From Pseudomonadota bacterium (GTDB taxonomy: Bacteria > Pseudomonadota > Alphaproteobacteria > Rhizobiales > Beijerinckiaceae): DNA of 64,000 bases. Below the pieces are notes generated by a model that saw nothing but the letters and a program-made list of their open reading frames with translations, was not told the DNA's origin and did no database searches. How positions within the stretch are numbered: the first letter of the stretch is position 1; each line of letters begins with the position of its first letter. Position numbers and translations under genes: made by a program. The stretch lies in NCBI GenBank assembly GCA_020161575.1, contig JAIUNR010000007.1, forward strand, positions 1 through 64,000, given 5' to 3'. Shown here in pieces: positions 24,461-35,440 of this stretch.

Positions 24461-25255
24461 ATGGCACAGTTCGGAAAGATCATCCGCAAGGGGCGCGGGC
24501 GTCCAATTGTCCTGCTTCACGGCTGGTCGGTCGATTCCTCGTTTTTCGCCCCGCAGATGGCGCTTGCGGCGCAAGGATTTGACGTGATGGCGCCAGACCT
24601 TCCGGGCCACGGCGCGCTTCGCCACGCCGATGCACCGACCGGCATTGCGGATATTTCCGCTGCGCTTGGTGATTTTCTGAGCCGGGAGAAGCTCGAGGAT
24701 GTCGTCCTCGTGGGCTGGTCCATGGGGGCCGCCGTTGCGCTCGATTATCTCGCCCGGGAACGATCCTCGCCTGTCTCGGCGCTGGCGATCGTCGATATGG
24801 CGCCGCGCGTATCGAATGACGAAAGCTGGTCGCTGGGGCTGTCGAGTGGCCACACGCGCGACGACATGCATCGGATGGCCGCAAAATTCGCGCGCAACTG
24901 GCCGAAAGCCGCGGGACGTATCGCGCGATCGCTGTTTCCGCTCGGGGCCAAGCCGGATGCGGAATTGCTGGAGGCCGCCGAGATGATCATCACCCGCAAC
25001 GACCCCGCGATCATGGCGGATCTCTGGCGTTCCCTTGCCTCGTACGACATGCGCGCCTTTCTCGGCGCGATTGATCTGCCTGTCGCGGTTCTTCTCGGCG
25101 GGAAAAGCGCGGTTTACCCTCCTGAACTGGCGGATTGGTATCGCGGCCATGTCCCGCGCGGCCGGATCAGCGTGCTTGAAGGCGCCGGCCATGCCCCGCA
25201 GCTTGACGCGCCGGAAGCCTTCAATGTCTGGCTTGCGGCATTCGCAGCGTCTTGA
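24461..25255 (+). CDS. Alpha/beta hydrolase (BioH/MenH-like)
   Basis: A roughly 264-residue hydrolase. LLHGWSVDSSFF is the oxyanion strand, GWSMGAAVAL the nucleophile elbow with Ser, LLGGKSAVYPP the acid-bearing strand and GAGHAPQLD the catalytic His. It may hydrolyse a CoA ester or lactone at the end of the pathway. Two starts are plausible, ATG 24440 and ATG 24461; I take the second, immediately after the preceding stop codon. It is the last gene of the TetR-led operon. Confidence 0.85.
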   Translation: MAQFGKIIRKGRGRPIVLLHGWSVDSSFFAPQMALAAQGFDVMAPDLPGHGALRHADAPTGIADISAALGDFLSREKLEDVVLVGWSMGAAVALDYLARERSSPVSALAIVDMAPRVSNDESWSLGLSSGHTRDDMHRMAAKFARNWPKAAGRIARSLFPLGAKPDAELLEAAEMIITRNDPAIMADLWRSLASYDMRAFLGAIDLPVAVLLGGKSAVYPPELADWYRGHVPRGRISVLEGAGHAPQLDAPEAFNVWLAAFAAS

Positions 25256-25324
25256 ACATATTTGCACAAGGTTGCGCTAGAAGGGCATCATCTTCATGTG
25301 CCCATGCCTATGGAGCGATTGTCA

Positions 25325-26179
25325 TCACAGCATCGAAAAATCGGGCAAATGGGCAATGGATTGCACGAAATCCTCGGCATTCGGGTGGTGCCCCGCCAGC
25401 CGGGCAGCCTCGCCATGGAGGAAGACCCCGGCGCAGGCGGCATCAAGGGCGGACATTCCCTGCGCCAGCAAACCGCCGATGATGCCGGCCAGAACATCGC
25501 CGGAGCCGGCGGTGGCCAAGGTCGGCGGCGCGTTGCGGTTGATAATCGCGTGGCCATCCGGCGCGGCGATCACGGTTTCCGGCCCCTTGAGGACGAGCAC
25601 CGCCCCGCTTCGCGCCGCCGCGGCGAGCGCGCGGCTTTCTCGCAAAGGTGCCTGAGCTTCGTCTGGAAAGAGGCGGGCATATTCCCCTTCATGGGGGGTA
25701 AGGATCACTGCCGCGCTCCGGGCCTTGATGGCGTCGAAGAGGGGGGTGGAATCCGCCTCGAAACTCGAAAGCGCATCGGCGTCGAGGACAAGGGGGATGG
25801 GTGAGGCGAGGGCAGCGAGAACTTTCGCCCGTGTCTCTTTCCCCACCCCCGCGCCGGGGCCGATCACGACGGATCTTATGCGCGAATCCGCCAACATCCC
25901 CGCCCAGTCGCTGGTGTCCCTGCTCTCGCGCAGCATGATCGCGGTGACATGCGCGGCGTGAATCAGGAGCGCGTCGCGCGGGCCGACAATCGTGACCAGC
26001 CCCGCGCCGATGCGCAACGCAGCTTGGGCTGCAAGCCGGGCGGCGCCGGTCGCGAGCGCGGGACCGCTCCAGACCAGGCAATGACCACGCCGGTATTTGT
26101 GGTCGTCCGGTTGGCGAAGAGGGAGGCTGTCGCGCCAGAGATCGGGCCAGTTCGTGGCAAATCGGGGCTTACCTGGCAT
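25325..26179 (-). CDS. nnrD: ADP/ATP-dependent NAD(P)H-hydrate dehydratase
   Basis: A roughly 284-residue protein of the YjeF C-terminal (NnrD/CARKD) family that repairs hydrated NAD(P)H. Visible signatures are HKYRRGHCLVWSG, VIGPGAG, LVLDADAL, ILTPHEGEYARLF and LATAGSGDVLAGII, the last being the phosphate-binding and catalytic-Asp motif. Many bacteria fuse it to the epimerase NnrE; here the epimerase half is absent, so it must be encoded elsewhere or be missing. GAGGAG precedes ATG 26179; the open frame extends to 26242. It is separated from the upstream binding-protein gene by a strong terminator. Confidence 0.87.
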   Translation of the reverse strand: MPGKPRFATNWPDLWRDSLPLRQPDDHKYRRGHCLVWSGPALATGAARLAAQAALRIGAGLVTIVGPRDALLIHAAHVTAIMLRESRDTSDWAGMLADSRIRSVVIGPGAGVGKETRAKVLAALASPIPLVLDADALSSFEADSTPLFDAIKARSAAVILTPHEGEYARLFPDEAQAPLRESRALAAAARSGAVLVLKGPETVIAAPDGHAIINRNAPPTLATAGSGDVLAGIIGGLLAQGMSALDAACAGVFLHGEAARLAGHHPNAEDFVQSIAHLPDFSML

Positions 26180-26275
26180 CGAATGGCGCTCCTCGCGGGC
26201 AGGAAGGACAGACGCCCAGAATGCAAGGGAGGCCTTTAACAAACCGCGACTTTTCGTTTCGCCCCCGACCAGGAA

Positions 26276-26299
26276 AAAGCCGGGCTGAAGCCCGGCTTT
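26276..26299 (-). terminator. Intrinsic terminator after the orphan binding-protein gene
   Basis: AAAGCCGGGCT and AGCCCGGCTTT pair into a long GC stem; on the minus strand the arm runs into TTTTTCCT. It lies about 48 bases past the stop codon at 26347. Confidence 0.8.
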
Positions 26300-26346
26300 C
26301 CCGTTCCGTCAGGCGAACCGGGAGCGCCCGCCCGCCGGTTTTCCGA

Positions 26347-27462
26347 TCACTGGATTTCCTTGTAGGTCACCTTGCCATCCGCGCCTTTCGCCCACTTATA
26401 GACCGTGTAATCCAGGTTCGTGCGGTCGCCCTTCCTGTCGTAGGACATCTTGCCCAGCACGGTCCTGAATTCCATGCCGGAATGAATGACCTCCGCGATC
26501 TTCTTCGCATCGAGCGATTTCGCCTTTTCCGCAGCCTGCTTCATGATCTCGACGGCAGCATAGGAATAGAGCGTGTAGGCTTCGGGGTTGATCTTGCGGG
26601 CCTCGAATTTCCTGACGACTTCCGCCGCATCCGGCTTGAGCCGGGGATCGGGGGGGAAGGTCATGAGCGTCCCCTCGACACCGGGGCCGCCGATCGAAGC
26701 GAATTCATCCGAGACGATTCCATCCGCGCCCATGGCCGGAATGGCGAGACCGGCATCGCGGCTCTGGCGGATGATGAGGCCAAGCTCGGTATGCAGGCCG
26801 CCCCAATACATCAGATCGATTTTCGCGGCCTTGAGCTTGGCTACAAGCGCAGAGAAATCCTTCTCGCCCGTGTTGACGCCTTCGTAGAGGACATCCTTGA
26901 AGCCCTTGGCGCCAAGCGCCTTGCGGGTTTCGTCGGCAAGCCCCTGTCCGTAGGTCGTCTTGTCGTGGATGATCGCGACCCGCTTGCCGGCGAAGTGCTT
27001 GAGGATATGGTTGGCGGCAACCAGGCCCTGCTGGTCGTCGCGGCCGCAGGTGCGGAAGACGTTCCACATCTTGCGCTCCGTCACCTTGGGATTGGTGGCG
27101 GAAGGGGAGATCATGAGGATGTTGTTTTCCTGATAGATCTCGGAGGCCGGAATGGTCACGCCCGAGTTGAAATGGCCCACGACGAGTTTCACGCCGTCAC
27201 CCACGAATTTGTTTGCGACCGAAACCCCTTGCTTGGGATCGCCGACATCGTCGCCGAGCGTGACGCTGATTTTCTGGCCGAGAATGCCGCCGGCGGCGTT
27301 GATATCCTCGACGGCCAGCTCGACGCCGTTTTTCAGCTGTGCGCCGAAGGCGGCGGAGGAGCCGGTGATGGGGCCTGCGACCCCCAGCTTGATCTGTGCA
27401 TGAGCGCTGGCTGCCCCCAATGCGAAAGCGAGCGCCATGGGAATGGCGAATTGGCGTTTCAT
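26347..27462 (-). CDS. Orphan Liv-type periplasmic binding protein
   Basis: A 371-residue protein. The signal peptide is MKRQFAIPMALAFALGAASAHA; the mature part begins QIKLGVAGPITGSSAAFG, and GVKLVVGHFNSGVTIPAS contributes the ligand pocket. It is a closer match to classical leucine/isoleucine-binding proteins than the protein at 19480-20667. The open frame reaches 27555, but the signal peptide sets ATG 27462. No permease or ATPase gene is adjacent, so it may feed the transporter at 15.8-19.4 kb or one elsewhere. It is divergent from the CGNR gene. Confidence 0.87.
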   Translation of the reverse strand: MKRQFAIPMALAFALGAASAHAQIKLGVAGPITGSSAAFGAQLKNGVELAVEDINAAGGILGQKISVTLGDDVGDPKQGVSVANKFVGDGVKLVVGHFNSGVTIPASEIYQENNILMISPSATNPKVTERKMWNVFRTCGRDDQQGLVAANHILKHFAGKRVAIIHDKTTYGQGLADETRKALGAKGFKDVLYEGVNTGEKDFSALVAKLKAAKIDLMYWGGLHTELGLIIRQSRDAGLAIPAMGADGIVSDEFASIGGPGVEGTLMTFPPDPRLKPDAAEVVRKFEARKINPEAYTLYSYAAVEIMKQAAEKAKSLDAKKIAEVIHSGMEFRTVLGKMSYDRKGDRTNLDYTVYKWAKGADGKVTYKEIQ

Positions 27463-27546
27463 CAACGGCCCCCTTGTATGATTGATCTGTTTTTGTGCTG
27501 GCGCGATGACTTTCATCGAGCATAACCATCTAAAACTGAAATGAAG

Positions 27547-27561
27547 GTTACTCAAGTCTCA
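27547..27561. promoter_or_regulatory. ACTCAAGT motif shared with the tetR/liv promoter
   Basis: TTACTCAAGTCTCA (27548-27561) matches TGACTCAAGTGTCA, the reverse complement of the site at 20694-20707, at 12 of 14 positions. It abuts the CGNR start codon in the divergent region upstream of the orphan binding protein. Regulation by one factor is inferred. Confidence 0.35.
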
Positions 27562-28181
27562 TGAGCGATGCTCCGTCATCCGAGGCGCCCTATCTCCCCA
27601 CCATGGTGGGGGGCGCTCTCCCGCTTGATTTTGCCAACACGCTTCCCGGTCGGGGCACGCCCTACAGTCGCGAGCGGCTCGTTTCGTTGGCGGCTTTGGC
27701 TGATTGGGCGTTCCATGCCGGGCAGATCGACGCGCTCATGTATGCCCGGATCCGTGCTGCGCCCGATGCCGATAAGCCGCCGCCGCCCGAGGCGATCCGG
27801 TTGCGCGAGGCCGTTCATGCGATCGTGACGGCGCGGATCGCGGGTGAGGCGCCCCCGGAAGCGGATACCGCCTTGCTGCGCGACTGCGCGGCGCTCGGCA
27901 TGCGGCGGGGCCGTTTCGTTTCAAGGGAGGACGGGCGGCTGGATTGGCAGGTGCCGGCTTCGGAAAGCGATGTCGAATGGCTTCTCGGCCGCATCGCGCT
28001 TCTGGCGATCGAAATGCTCAGGCAGAGCGATCCTGCCCGCCTGAGATGTTGTCCGGCGCCCGATTGCGGGTTTCTTTTCTATGACAGTTCCAAAAGCGGC
28101 ACGCGCCGCTGGTGCGACATGGCCGTTTGCGGCAACCGCGCCAAGGCGCGGGCTTTCCGCACCCGTCCAACCTGCGATTGA
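27561..28181 (+). CDS. CGNR zinc-finger (ABATE-domain) regulator
   Basis: A 206-residue protein. The N-terminal ABATE domain begins at GGALPLDFANTL. The C-terminal CGNR zinc finger is complete: CPAPDCG, FYDSSKSGTRRWCDMAVCGNR, then the basic ARAFRTR tail. Such proteins are thought to be stress- or ligand-responsive transcription regulators. It is divergent from the orphan binding-protein gene (about 98 bases between starts) and so is a likely regulator of it. Confidence 0.85.
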   Translation: MSDAPSSEAPYLPTMVGGALPLDFANTLPGRGTPYSRERLVSLAALADWAFHAGQIDALMYARIRAAPDADKPPPPEAIRLREAVHAIVTARIAGEAPPEADTALLRDCAALGMRRGRFVSREDGRLDWQVPASESDVEWLLGRIALLAIEMLRQSDPARLRCCPAPDCGFLFYDSSKSGTRRWCDMAVCGNRAKARAFRTRPTCD

Positions 28182-28216
28182 GCGATGGACGGGCGATGCC
28201 CGCGCGCCTTTTCGCG

Positions 28217-29329
28217 TCAGGCCAGCGTTTCGAAAAGACCTTGCATCAGCCTTGCGCGCTCGACCAGCGAGGAAATGCGGATCTGCTCGAAATCCGTATG
28301 CGCGCCCTTTCCGTCCGCGCCCAGACCATCGAGCGTCGGCGCGTAGGGGGCGGTGAAATTTCCGTCCGAGCCGCCGCCGGTCGATACGCCGGCAAGCTCG
28401 AAGCCGATTTTCGCGGCGATACCGTGGGCGTGGTCGAATAGCTTCCTGGCCTCCGGCGTCTGCTCGAAGGGTGGACGGTTCATGCCGCCTTGCACGCGAA
28501 TTGTCACACCCTCGGTCTTGGGCGCAAGGCCGAGAATCTTGCCGGTAAGTTCTTCCGCGATCGCAAGGCTCGGCACGCGCAGATCAACCTCCGCATAGGC
28601 CTCCTCGGGGATGACATTCGGCTTGGTGCCGCCGCGCACCACCCCCACCGTCACGGTCACGCCGCGCGCGGGGTCGCAAAGCCCTTCCAGCGCAAGGATG
28701 ACATGGCCGAGTTCGCGCACGGCGCTGCGTCCGTCATCCGGGCGGGCGCCGGCATGGGAGGCGACGCCACGGATGAAGATTTCAAAACGTCCCACGCCCT
28801 TGCGCCCGGTGACGATCTTGCCGCCATCACGCGCGGGCTCGGTCACCAGCACGTATTTGGCCTTGCGCCCTTCCGCCTCGATGATCGCGCGCGAGGTCGG
28901 GCTGCCGACCTCTTCATCGGAAACATAGAGATGGGTGATGCCGAGGCCGCTTTTGCCACTGCCCGCGACAGCCTTGAGCGCATGATGGGCGATGAGCGCG
29001 CCGGCTTTCATGTCGTAGATGCCGGGGCCATAGGCGATGTCGCCCTCGACCTTCCATGGCAGGCGCGTCTTGATGAAGCCCAGCGGGTGGACGGTATCGA
29101 GATGCGAGAGAACCAGGATGCCCGGCTTGTCCTGCCCCCAATTGGAGCGGACGATCACGTGATCGCCCCGTCCCTGCGTGCCCGCGATACGCTCGCAGGT
29201 CACGGGGAGGCCGGCATGGTCCGCGATCAATGTATCCATCATGCGGTTGACGGTCTCGGGTGCGTCGGTGGGCGATTCAATTTCAACCCAGCGCCGGAGA
29301 TGGGCGAGGATTTCCTGCGTGTCGAACAT
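28217..29329 (-). CDS. M20-family metallopeptidase (carboxypeptidase G2-like)
   Basis: A 370-residue zinc amidohydrolase. Metal-ligand and catalytic motifs are visible: LSHLDTVHPLG (His and catalytic Asp), YGPGIYDMKAG (bridging Asp), VSDEEVGSP (Glu pair), then the dimerisation domain and GGGSDGNF near the C-terminus with the last His region. Related enzymes remove C-terminal glutamate or similar groups from conjugates. The substrate is unknown. No signal peptide is seen, so it is probably cytoplasmic. It appears to be a single gene. Confidence 0.87.
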   Translation of the reverse strand: MFDTQEILAHLRRWVEIESPTDAPETVNRMMDTLIADHAGLPVTCERIAGTQGRGDHVIVRSNWGQDKPGILVLSHLDTVHPLGFIKTRLPWKVEGDIAYGPGIYDMKAGALIAHHALKAVAGSGKSGLGITHLYVSDEEVGSPTSRAIIEAEGRKAKYVLVTEPARDGGKIVTGRKGVGRFEIFIRGVASHAGARPDDGRSAVRELGHVILALEGLCDPARGVTVTVGVVRGGTKPNVIPEEAYAEVDLRVPSLAIAEELTGKILGLAPKTEGVTIRVQGGMNRPPFEQTPEARKLFDHAHGIAAKIGFELAGVSTGGGSDGNFTAPYAPTLDGLGADGKGAHTDFEQIRISSLVERARLMQGLFETLA

Positions 29330-29426
29330 GGGGATACCTGAAGGGAAGGGGAAAGCTGAAGGGAGATGTTGGCAGCATCATGCATGTCGCCGGAGGGCGC
29401 GCAAGGGCGCGTATGCGCCGCGGGTT

Positions 29427-30848
29427 TCAGCCGATATTGTAGGGGAGGGTGTCGCGTTCCTGCTGGTTGAGGGTGATGCGCCGGGCGAGCGGCGGCGCCG
29501 AGCGTTGGACGCAATCCTCGCGGGCGCAAAGGCGGCAGGAAACGCCGATTTTCGCGACGCCGGAACGTCCGCGCAGGTCGATCTCGTCGGCATAGACGAA
29601 GTGATGCGCATCGGAGATGGCGCAGCCCAGGCCGATGGCGAAGCGCTGCATCAGCCCGCCATGAAAACGCGCCGGCTTCACGATGCATTTCGCGAGGCAC
29701 AGATAGCGCATGCCATCCGGCATTTCGGCCTGCTGGACGAGAATGCGATCGGGGGCCTCGAAAGCCTCGTGCACGTTCCAGAGCGGACAGGCGCCCCCGA
29801 ACCGCGTGAACTGGAAACGCGTGGAGGAGTGGCGTTTGACGATGTTGCCCGCTCGGTCAAACTTCACGAAATAGACCGGAATTCCCTTGGCGCCGGTGCG
29901 CTGCAGCGTCGATAGCCGATGGCAGACCTGCTCGAGGCTCGCGCCGAAGAGATGGCCGAGGCGGACAAGATCGTGCCGCAGGCGCAAGGCCGCTTCCGCG
30001 AATTCGCGATAGGGCATCAGTAGGGCGGAGGCGTAATAGTTCGTCAGCGCGCCCTGCGCGATGGCGCGGGCATCGGGGGTGCGCAAGGTGGCGTCCTCGG
30101 CGCGGGCATCGATCATGCTGCCTCCTTCCAGCCGGGCGATCTGATAGGCGAGCTGGAAAGCGCGGGAGGAGGGCTCGAGCGTGGGGTTGAGGCTGAGCAC
30201 GCGGCTCTTGGGATCGAAGGAACGCAGGCGCGAATCGTCGTCCTGCATGTCGCGCACCCGGATGCCGTGACGCATCTGGAGGTAATGCGCGAGAACCGCG
30301 TGATCGCGCCCGCGGCCCTCGAAGGCCTGGGCGGCGAGGCGCTCAGCGGCTTGGTCGATATCGTCGATGTAGTTGTTGTTGTAATGGAAAAAATCGCGCA
30401 CGACCTCGAAAGGATGCGCGGAAAGGCCACGCTGGACATCATCCGGGCGCGCGCCGTTCTCTTCGGAAAGCTGGTGCGGATCGAGCGTGCGACGGAAGGC
30501 GCCATGCAGCTCGATGAAGCGATGCGCGAGCCAGGGCGCCGAAAGCGCGAGCGCGCGGATATCGACATGGCTGGTCTCGGCCTGCGCGAAAATCGGATCG
30601 GAGAGGGCCTCGCGCAGATCGGCGGCGAGACGGTCGGGATCTTCCGAGATGAGATTGGCGGCTTCCGCGCCGAAAAGCTGGCTGAGACCATAGAGAACCG
30701 AGGCGGAAACCGGGCGCTGATTGGTTTCCATCTGGCTCAGATAGGCGGTGGAAATGCGCAATTGCCGCGCGAGATCCGCCTGCGTCAGTGTCCGTGTATC
30801 CCGCAAGCGCCGGATGCCGGCGCCGATGAACAGTTTTCTCTCGCGCAT
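29427..30848 (-). CDS. pccR: ScfR-type short-chain acyl-CoA regulator (PccR/RamB-like)
   Basis: A 473-residue regulator: an XRE helix-turn-helix (residues about 8-62, with LTQADLARQLRISTAYLSQME), a middle IrrE/ImmA-like domain and a C-terminal DUF2083 with cysteines (GVSCRLCAREDC). The HExxH motif of active IrrE peptidases is not visible; the equivalent region reads AFQLAYQIARLEGG, as in other ScfR proteins. PccR of Rhodobacter activates propionyl-CoA carboxylase genes. Here it is divergent from bioY-pccB-pccA-mutAB, which fits that role. A palindrome at 30876-30887 is a candidate binding site. Confidence 0.88.
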   Translation of the reverse strand: MRERKLFIGAGIRRLRDTRTLTQADLARQLRISTAYLSQMETNQRPVSASVLYGLSQLFGAEAANLISEDPDRLAADLREALSDPIFAQAETSHVDIRALALSAPWLAHRFIELHGAFRRTLDPHQLSEENGARPDDVQRGLSAHPFEVVRDFFHYNNNYIDDIDQAAERLAAQAFEGRGRDHAVLAHYLQMRHGIRVRDMQDDDSRLRSFDPKSRVLSLNPTLEPSSRAFQLAYQIARLEGGSMIDARAEDATLRTPDARAIAQGALTNYYASALLMPYREFAEAALRLRHDLVRLGHLFGASLEQVCHRLSTLQRTGAKGIPVYFVKFDRAGNIVKRHSSTRFQFTRFGGACPLWNVHEAFEAPDRILVQQAEMPDGMRYLCLAKCIVKPARFHGGLMQRFAIGLGCAISDAHHFVYADEIDLRGRSGVAKIGVSCRLCAREDCVQRSAPPLARRITLNQQERDTLPYNIG

Positions 30849-30875
30849 AGCCGCACAATTTCAAATCGTTAAATA

Positions 30876-30887
30876 GCAAATATTTGC
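30876..30887. promoter_or_regulatory. GCAAATATTTGC palindrome, candidate PccR operator
   Basis: A perfect 12-bp palindrome in the divergent region between pccR and bioY. It resembles the TTTGCAAA-type elements bound by RamB/PccR regulators. It lies 28 bases upstream of the pccR start and 98 upstream of bioY. Confidence 0.5.
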
Positions 30888-30984
30888 ATATCGCCATTTT
30901 ATGTCCTTGTCATCCCTCCGGTTTGGTCGAAGAGTTTTCGGTGCCAATATTCATCCAGGGTGCGGATGCACGAGGGAGATATCC

Positions 30985-31536
30985 ATGCAGATGATTGGAA
31001 CGATTGGGGCGATCCGCGAGGTTCAGGGGCTGCGCCGTGTCGCGCTCGCTCTGGCCGGCTCGCTGCTTCTGGCGGTTTCCGCGCAGATCACGGTGCCGAT
31101 GGTGCCGGTTCCCATGACGATGCAGACCCTCGCGCTGCTGCTGATCGGCGCGAGTTTCGGCGCGCGCCGCGCGGTTGAGGCGAGCCTGCTCTATCTCGCG
31201 GAAGGCGCGATGGGCCTGCCGGTCTTCGCCGGTGGCGCCGCGGGCATCCACCACCTCGCGGGGCCGACCGCGGGCTTCCTTTTCGGCTTCGTGGCCGCGG
31301 CCTGGCTGATCGGCGCGCTGTTCGACCGTGGCTGGGGGCGGAATGTAATGCTCGCCGCTGCGGCCTTGATGCTGGGCCATCTCCTGCTTTTCGTGCCGGG
31401 CATATTCTGGCTGGCAAAATTCATCGGCCCTGAGGCGGCCTTCATCAAGGGCTTCGCGCTCTTCATTCCGGGTACGCTCGTCAAGACCGTGCTTGCGCTC
31501 GCGCTGCTCTATGCCGGCGCACGTGCTCGCCGCTGA
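30985..31536 (+). CDS. bioY: Biotin transporter S component BioY
   Basis: A 183-residue membrane protein with about six hydrophobic helices. Family segments include ITVPMVPVPMTMQTLALLLIGASFG, EGAMGLPVFAGG and the GPTAGFLFGF turn. It binds biotin in the membrane and works alone or with an ECF module. GGGAG at 30974-30978 supports ATG 30985. It is the first gene of the propionyl-CoA operon, 30 bases from pccB, which makes sense because PccA carries biotin. Confidence 0.92.
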   Translation: MQMIGTIGAIREVQGLRRVALALAGSLLLAVSAQITVPMVPVPMTMQTLALLLIGASFGARRAVEASLLYLAEGAMGLPVFAGGAAGIHHLAGPTAGFLFGFVAAAWLIGALFDRGWGRNVMLAAAALMLGHLLLFVPGIFWLAKFIGPEAAFIKGFALFIPGTLVKTVLALALLYAGARARR

Positions 31537-31566
31537 TCCTTGCCGCCACAGACAGGAACGACATCC

Positions 31567-33096
31567 ATGCGCGACATTCTCGAAAAGCTCGATTCCCGCC
31601 GTGCCGAGGCCCGGCTCGGCGGCGGTGTCAAACGCATCGAGGCCCAGCACCAGAAGGGCAAGCTCACGGCGCGCGAGCGTCTTGAATTGCTGCTCGACGA
31701 GGGCTCTTTCGAGGAATTCGATATGTTCGTGCAGCATCGCTGCGTGGATTTCGGCATGGACAAGGGTGCCAAGCCGCCCGGTGACGGCGTGGTGACCGGC
31801 TGGGGCACGGTGAACGGGCGCAAGGTCTTCGTCTTCGCCAAGGATTTCACCGTGCTCGGTGGCTCGCTCTCGGAGACCCATGCGCAGAAGGTACGCAAGG
31901 TGCAGGAAATGGCCCTGCGCACCCGCGCGCCGATCATCGGGCTTTACGATTCCGGCGGCGCGCGCATCCAGGAAGGCGTGGCTTCGCTCGCGGGCTATGC
32001 CGATATCTTCAAGGGCAATGTCGATGCCTCGGGCGTCATCCCGCAGATATCGGTGATCATGGGGCCCTGCGCGGGCGGCGATGTCTATTCGCCGGCCATG
32101 ACCGATTTCATCTTCATGGTGCGTGATACCTCCTACATGTATGTCACCGGGCCGGATGTGGTCAAAACCGTCACGAACGAGATCGTGACGCATGAGGAGC
32201 TTGGCGGCGCCTCGGTGCATTGCGCGAAATCCTCGATCGCGGACGGTGCCTTCGACAATGATGTCGAGGCTTTGCTGCAGATCCGCCGGCTGATCGACTT
32301 CCTGCCCTCGAACAACCGCGACGGCGTGCCGGAATGGCCGACCGCCGATGATGCCACGCGCCGCGAGGCGAGCCTCGACACGCTGGTGCCGGACAATGCC
32401 AACCAGCCCTATGACATGAAGGAGCTGATCCTCAAGGTTGTCGACGAAGGCGATTTCTTCGAGATTTCCGAGAAATTCGCCGGCAACATCGTCACCGGCT
32501 TCGGCCGTGTGGAGGGGCGCACGGTGGGTTTCGTCGCCAACCAGCCGATGGTGCTGGCCGGCGTGCTCGACAGCGATGCCAGCCGCAAGGCCGCGCGCTT
32601 CGTGCGGTTCTGCGATGCGTTCGAGATCCCCATCGTCACCTTCGTCGATGTGCCGGGCTTCCTGCCGGGCACGGCGCAGGAATATGGCGGGCTGATCAAG
32701 CACGGCGCGAAGCTCCTTTTCGCCTACAGCCAGTGCACGGTGCCGCTTGTCACCTGCATCACGCGGAAGGCGTTCGGCGGCGCCTATGACGTGATGGCGT
32801 CGAAGCATATCGGCGGCGATGTCAATTACGCCTGGCCGACGGCGCAGATCGCCGTGATGGGCGCGAAAGGCGCGGTGGAAATCATCTTCCGCGGCCAGAC
32901 GCCGGAGGAGATCGAGAAGCGGACGAGGGAATACGAGGAGCGTTTCCTCTCGCCTTTCGTCGCGGCCGAGCGCGGTTATATCGACGAGGTGATCATGCCG
33001 CATTCGACACGCAGCCGCATCGCGCGCGCGCTCTCGATGCTGCGCTCGAAGCAGGTCGAGCGCCCCTGGCGCAAGCACGACAACATGCCGCTGTGA
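31567..33096 (+). CDS. pccB: Propionyl-CoA carboxylase beta subunit
   Basis: A 509-residue carboxyltransferase subunit that moves the carboxyl from carboxybiotin to propionyl-CoA, giving methylmalonyl-CoA. Typical blocks are [69 protein letters not shown] and [10 protein letters not shown]. Length is as expected. The start at ATG 31567 follows the bioY stop by 30 bases. Its normal partner gene pccA follows directly, but with an unusual 5' extension. Confidence 0.96.
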   Translation: MRDILEKLDSRRAEARLGGGVKRIEAQHQKGKLTARERLELLLDEGSFEEFDMFVQHRCVDFGMDKGAKPPGDGVVTGWGTVNGRKVFVFAKDFTVLGGSLSETHAQKVRKVQEMALRTRAPIIGLYDSGGARIQEGVASLAGYADIFKGNVDASGVIPQISVIMGPCAGGDVYSPAMTDFIFMVRDTSYMYVTGPDVVKTVTNEIVTHEELGGASVHCAKSSIADGAFDNDVEALLQIRRLIDFLPSNNRDGVPEWPTADDATRREASLDTLVPDNANQPYDMKELILKVVDEGDFFEISEKFAGNIVTGFGRVEGRTVGFVANQPMVLAGVLDSDASRKAARFVRFCDAFEIPIVTFVDVPGFLPGTAQEYGGLIKHGAKLLFAYSQCTVPLVTCITRKAFGGAYDVMASKHIGGDVNYAWPTAQIAVMGAKGAVEIIFRGQTPEEIEKRTREYEERFLSPFVAAERGYIDEVIMPHSTRSRIARALSMLRSKQVERPWRKHDNMPL

Positions 33097-33106
33097 GGTG
33101 AATGCG

Positions 33107-35439
<2,333 letters not shown>

Positions 35440-35440
<1 letters not shown>

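Noticed and set aside
30910-33078. Long minus-strand frame opposite bioY and pccB
   Set aside because: Composition is dominated by Arg/Ala/Gly/His and it lies fully over conserved genes; typical high-GC antisense frame.
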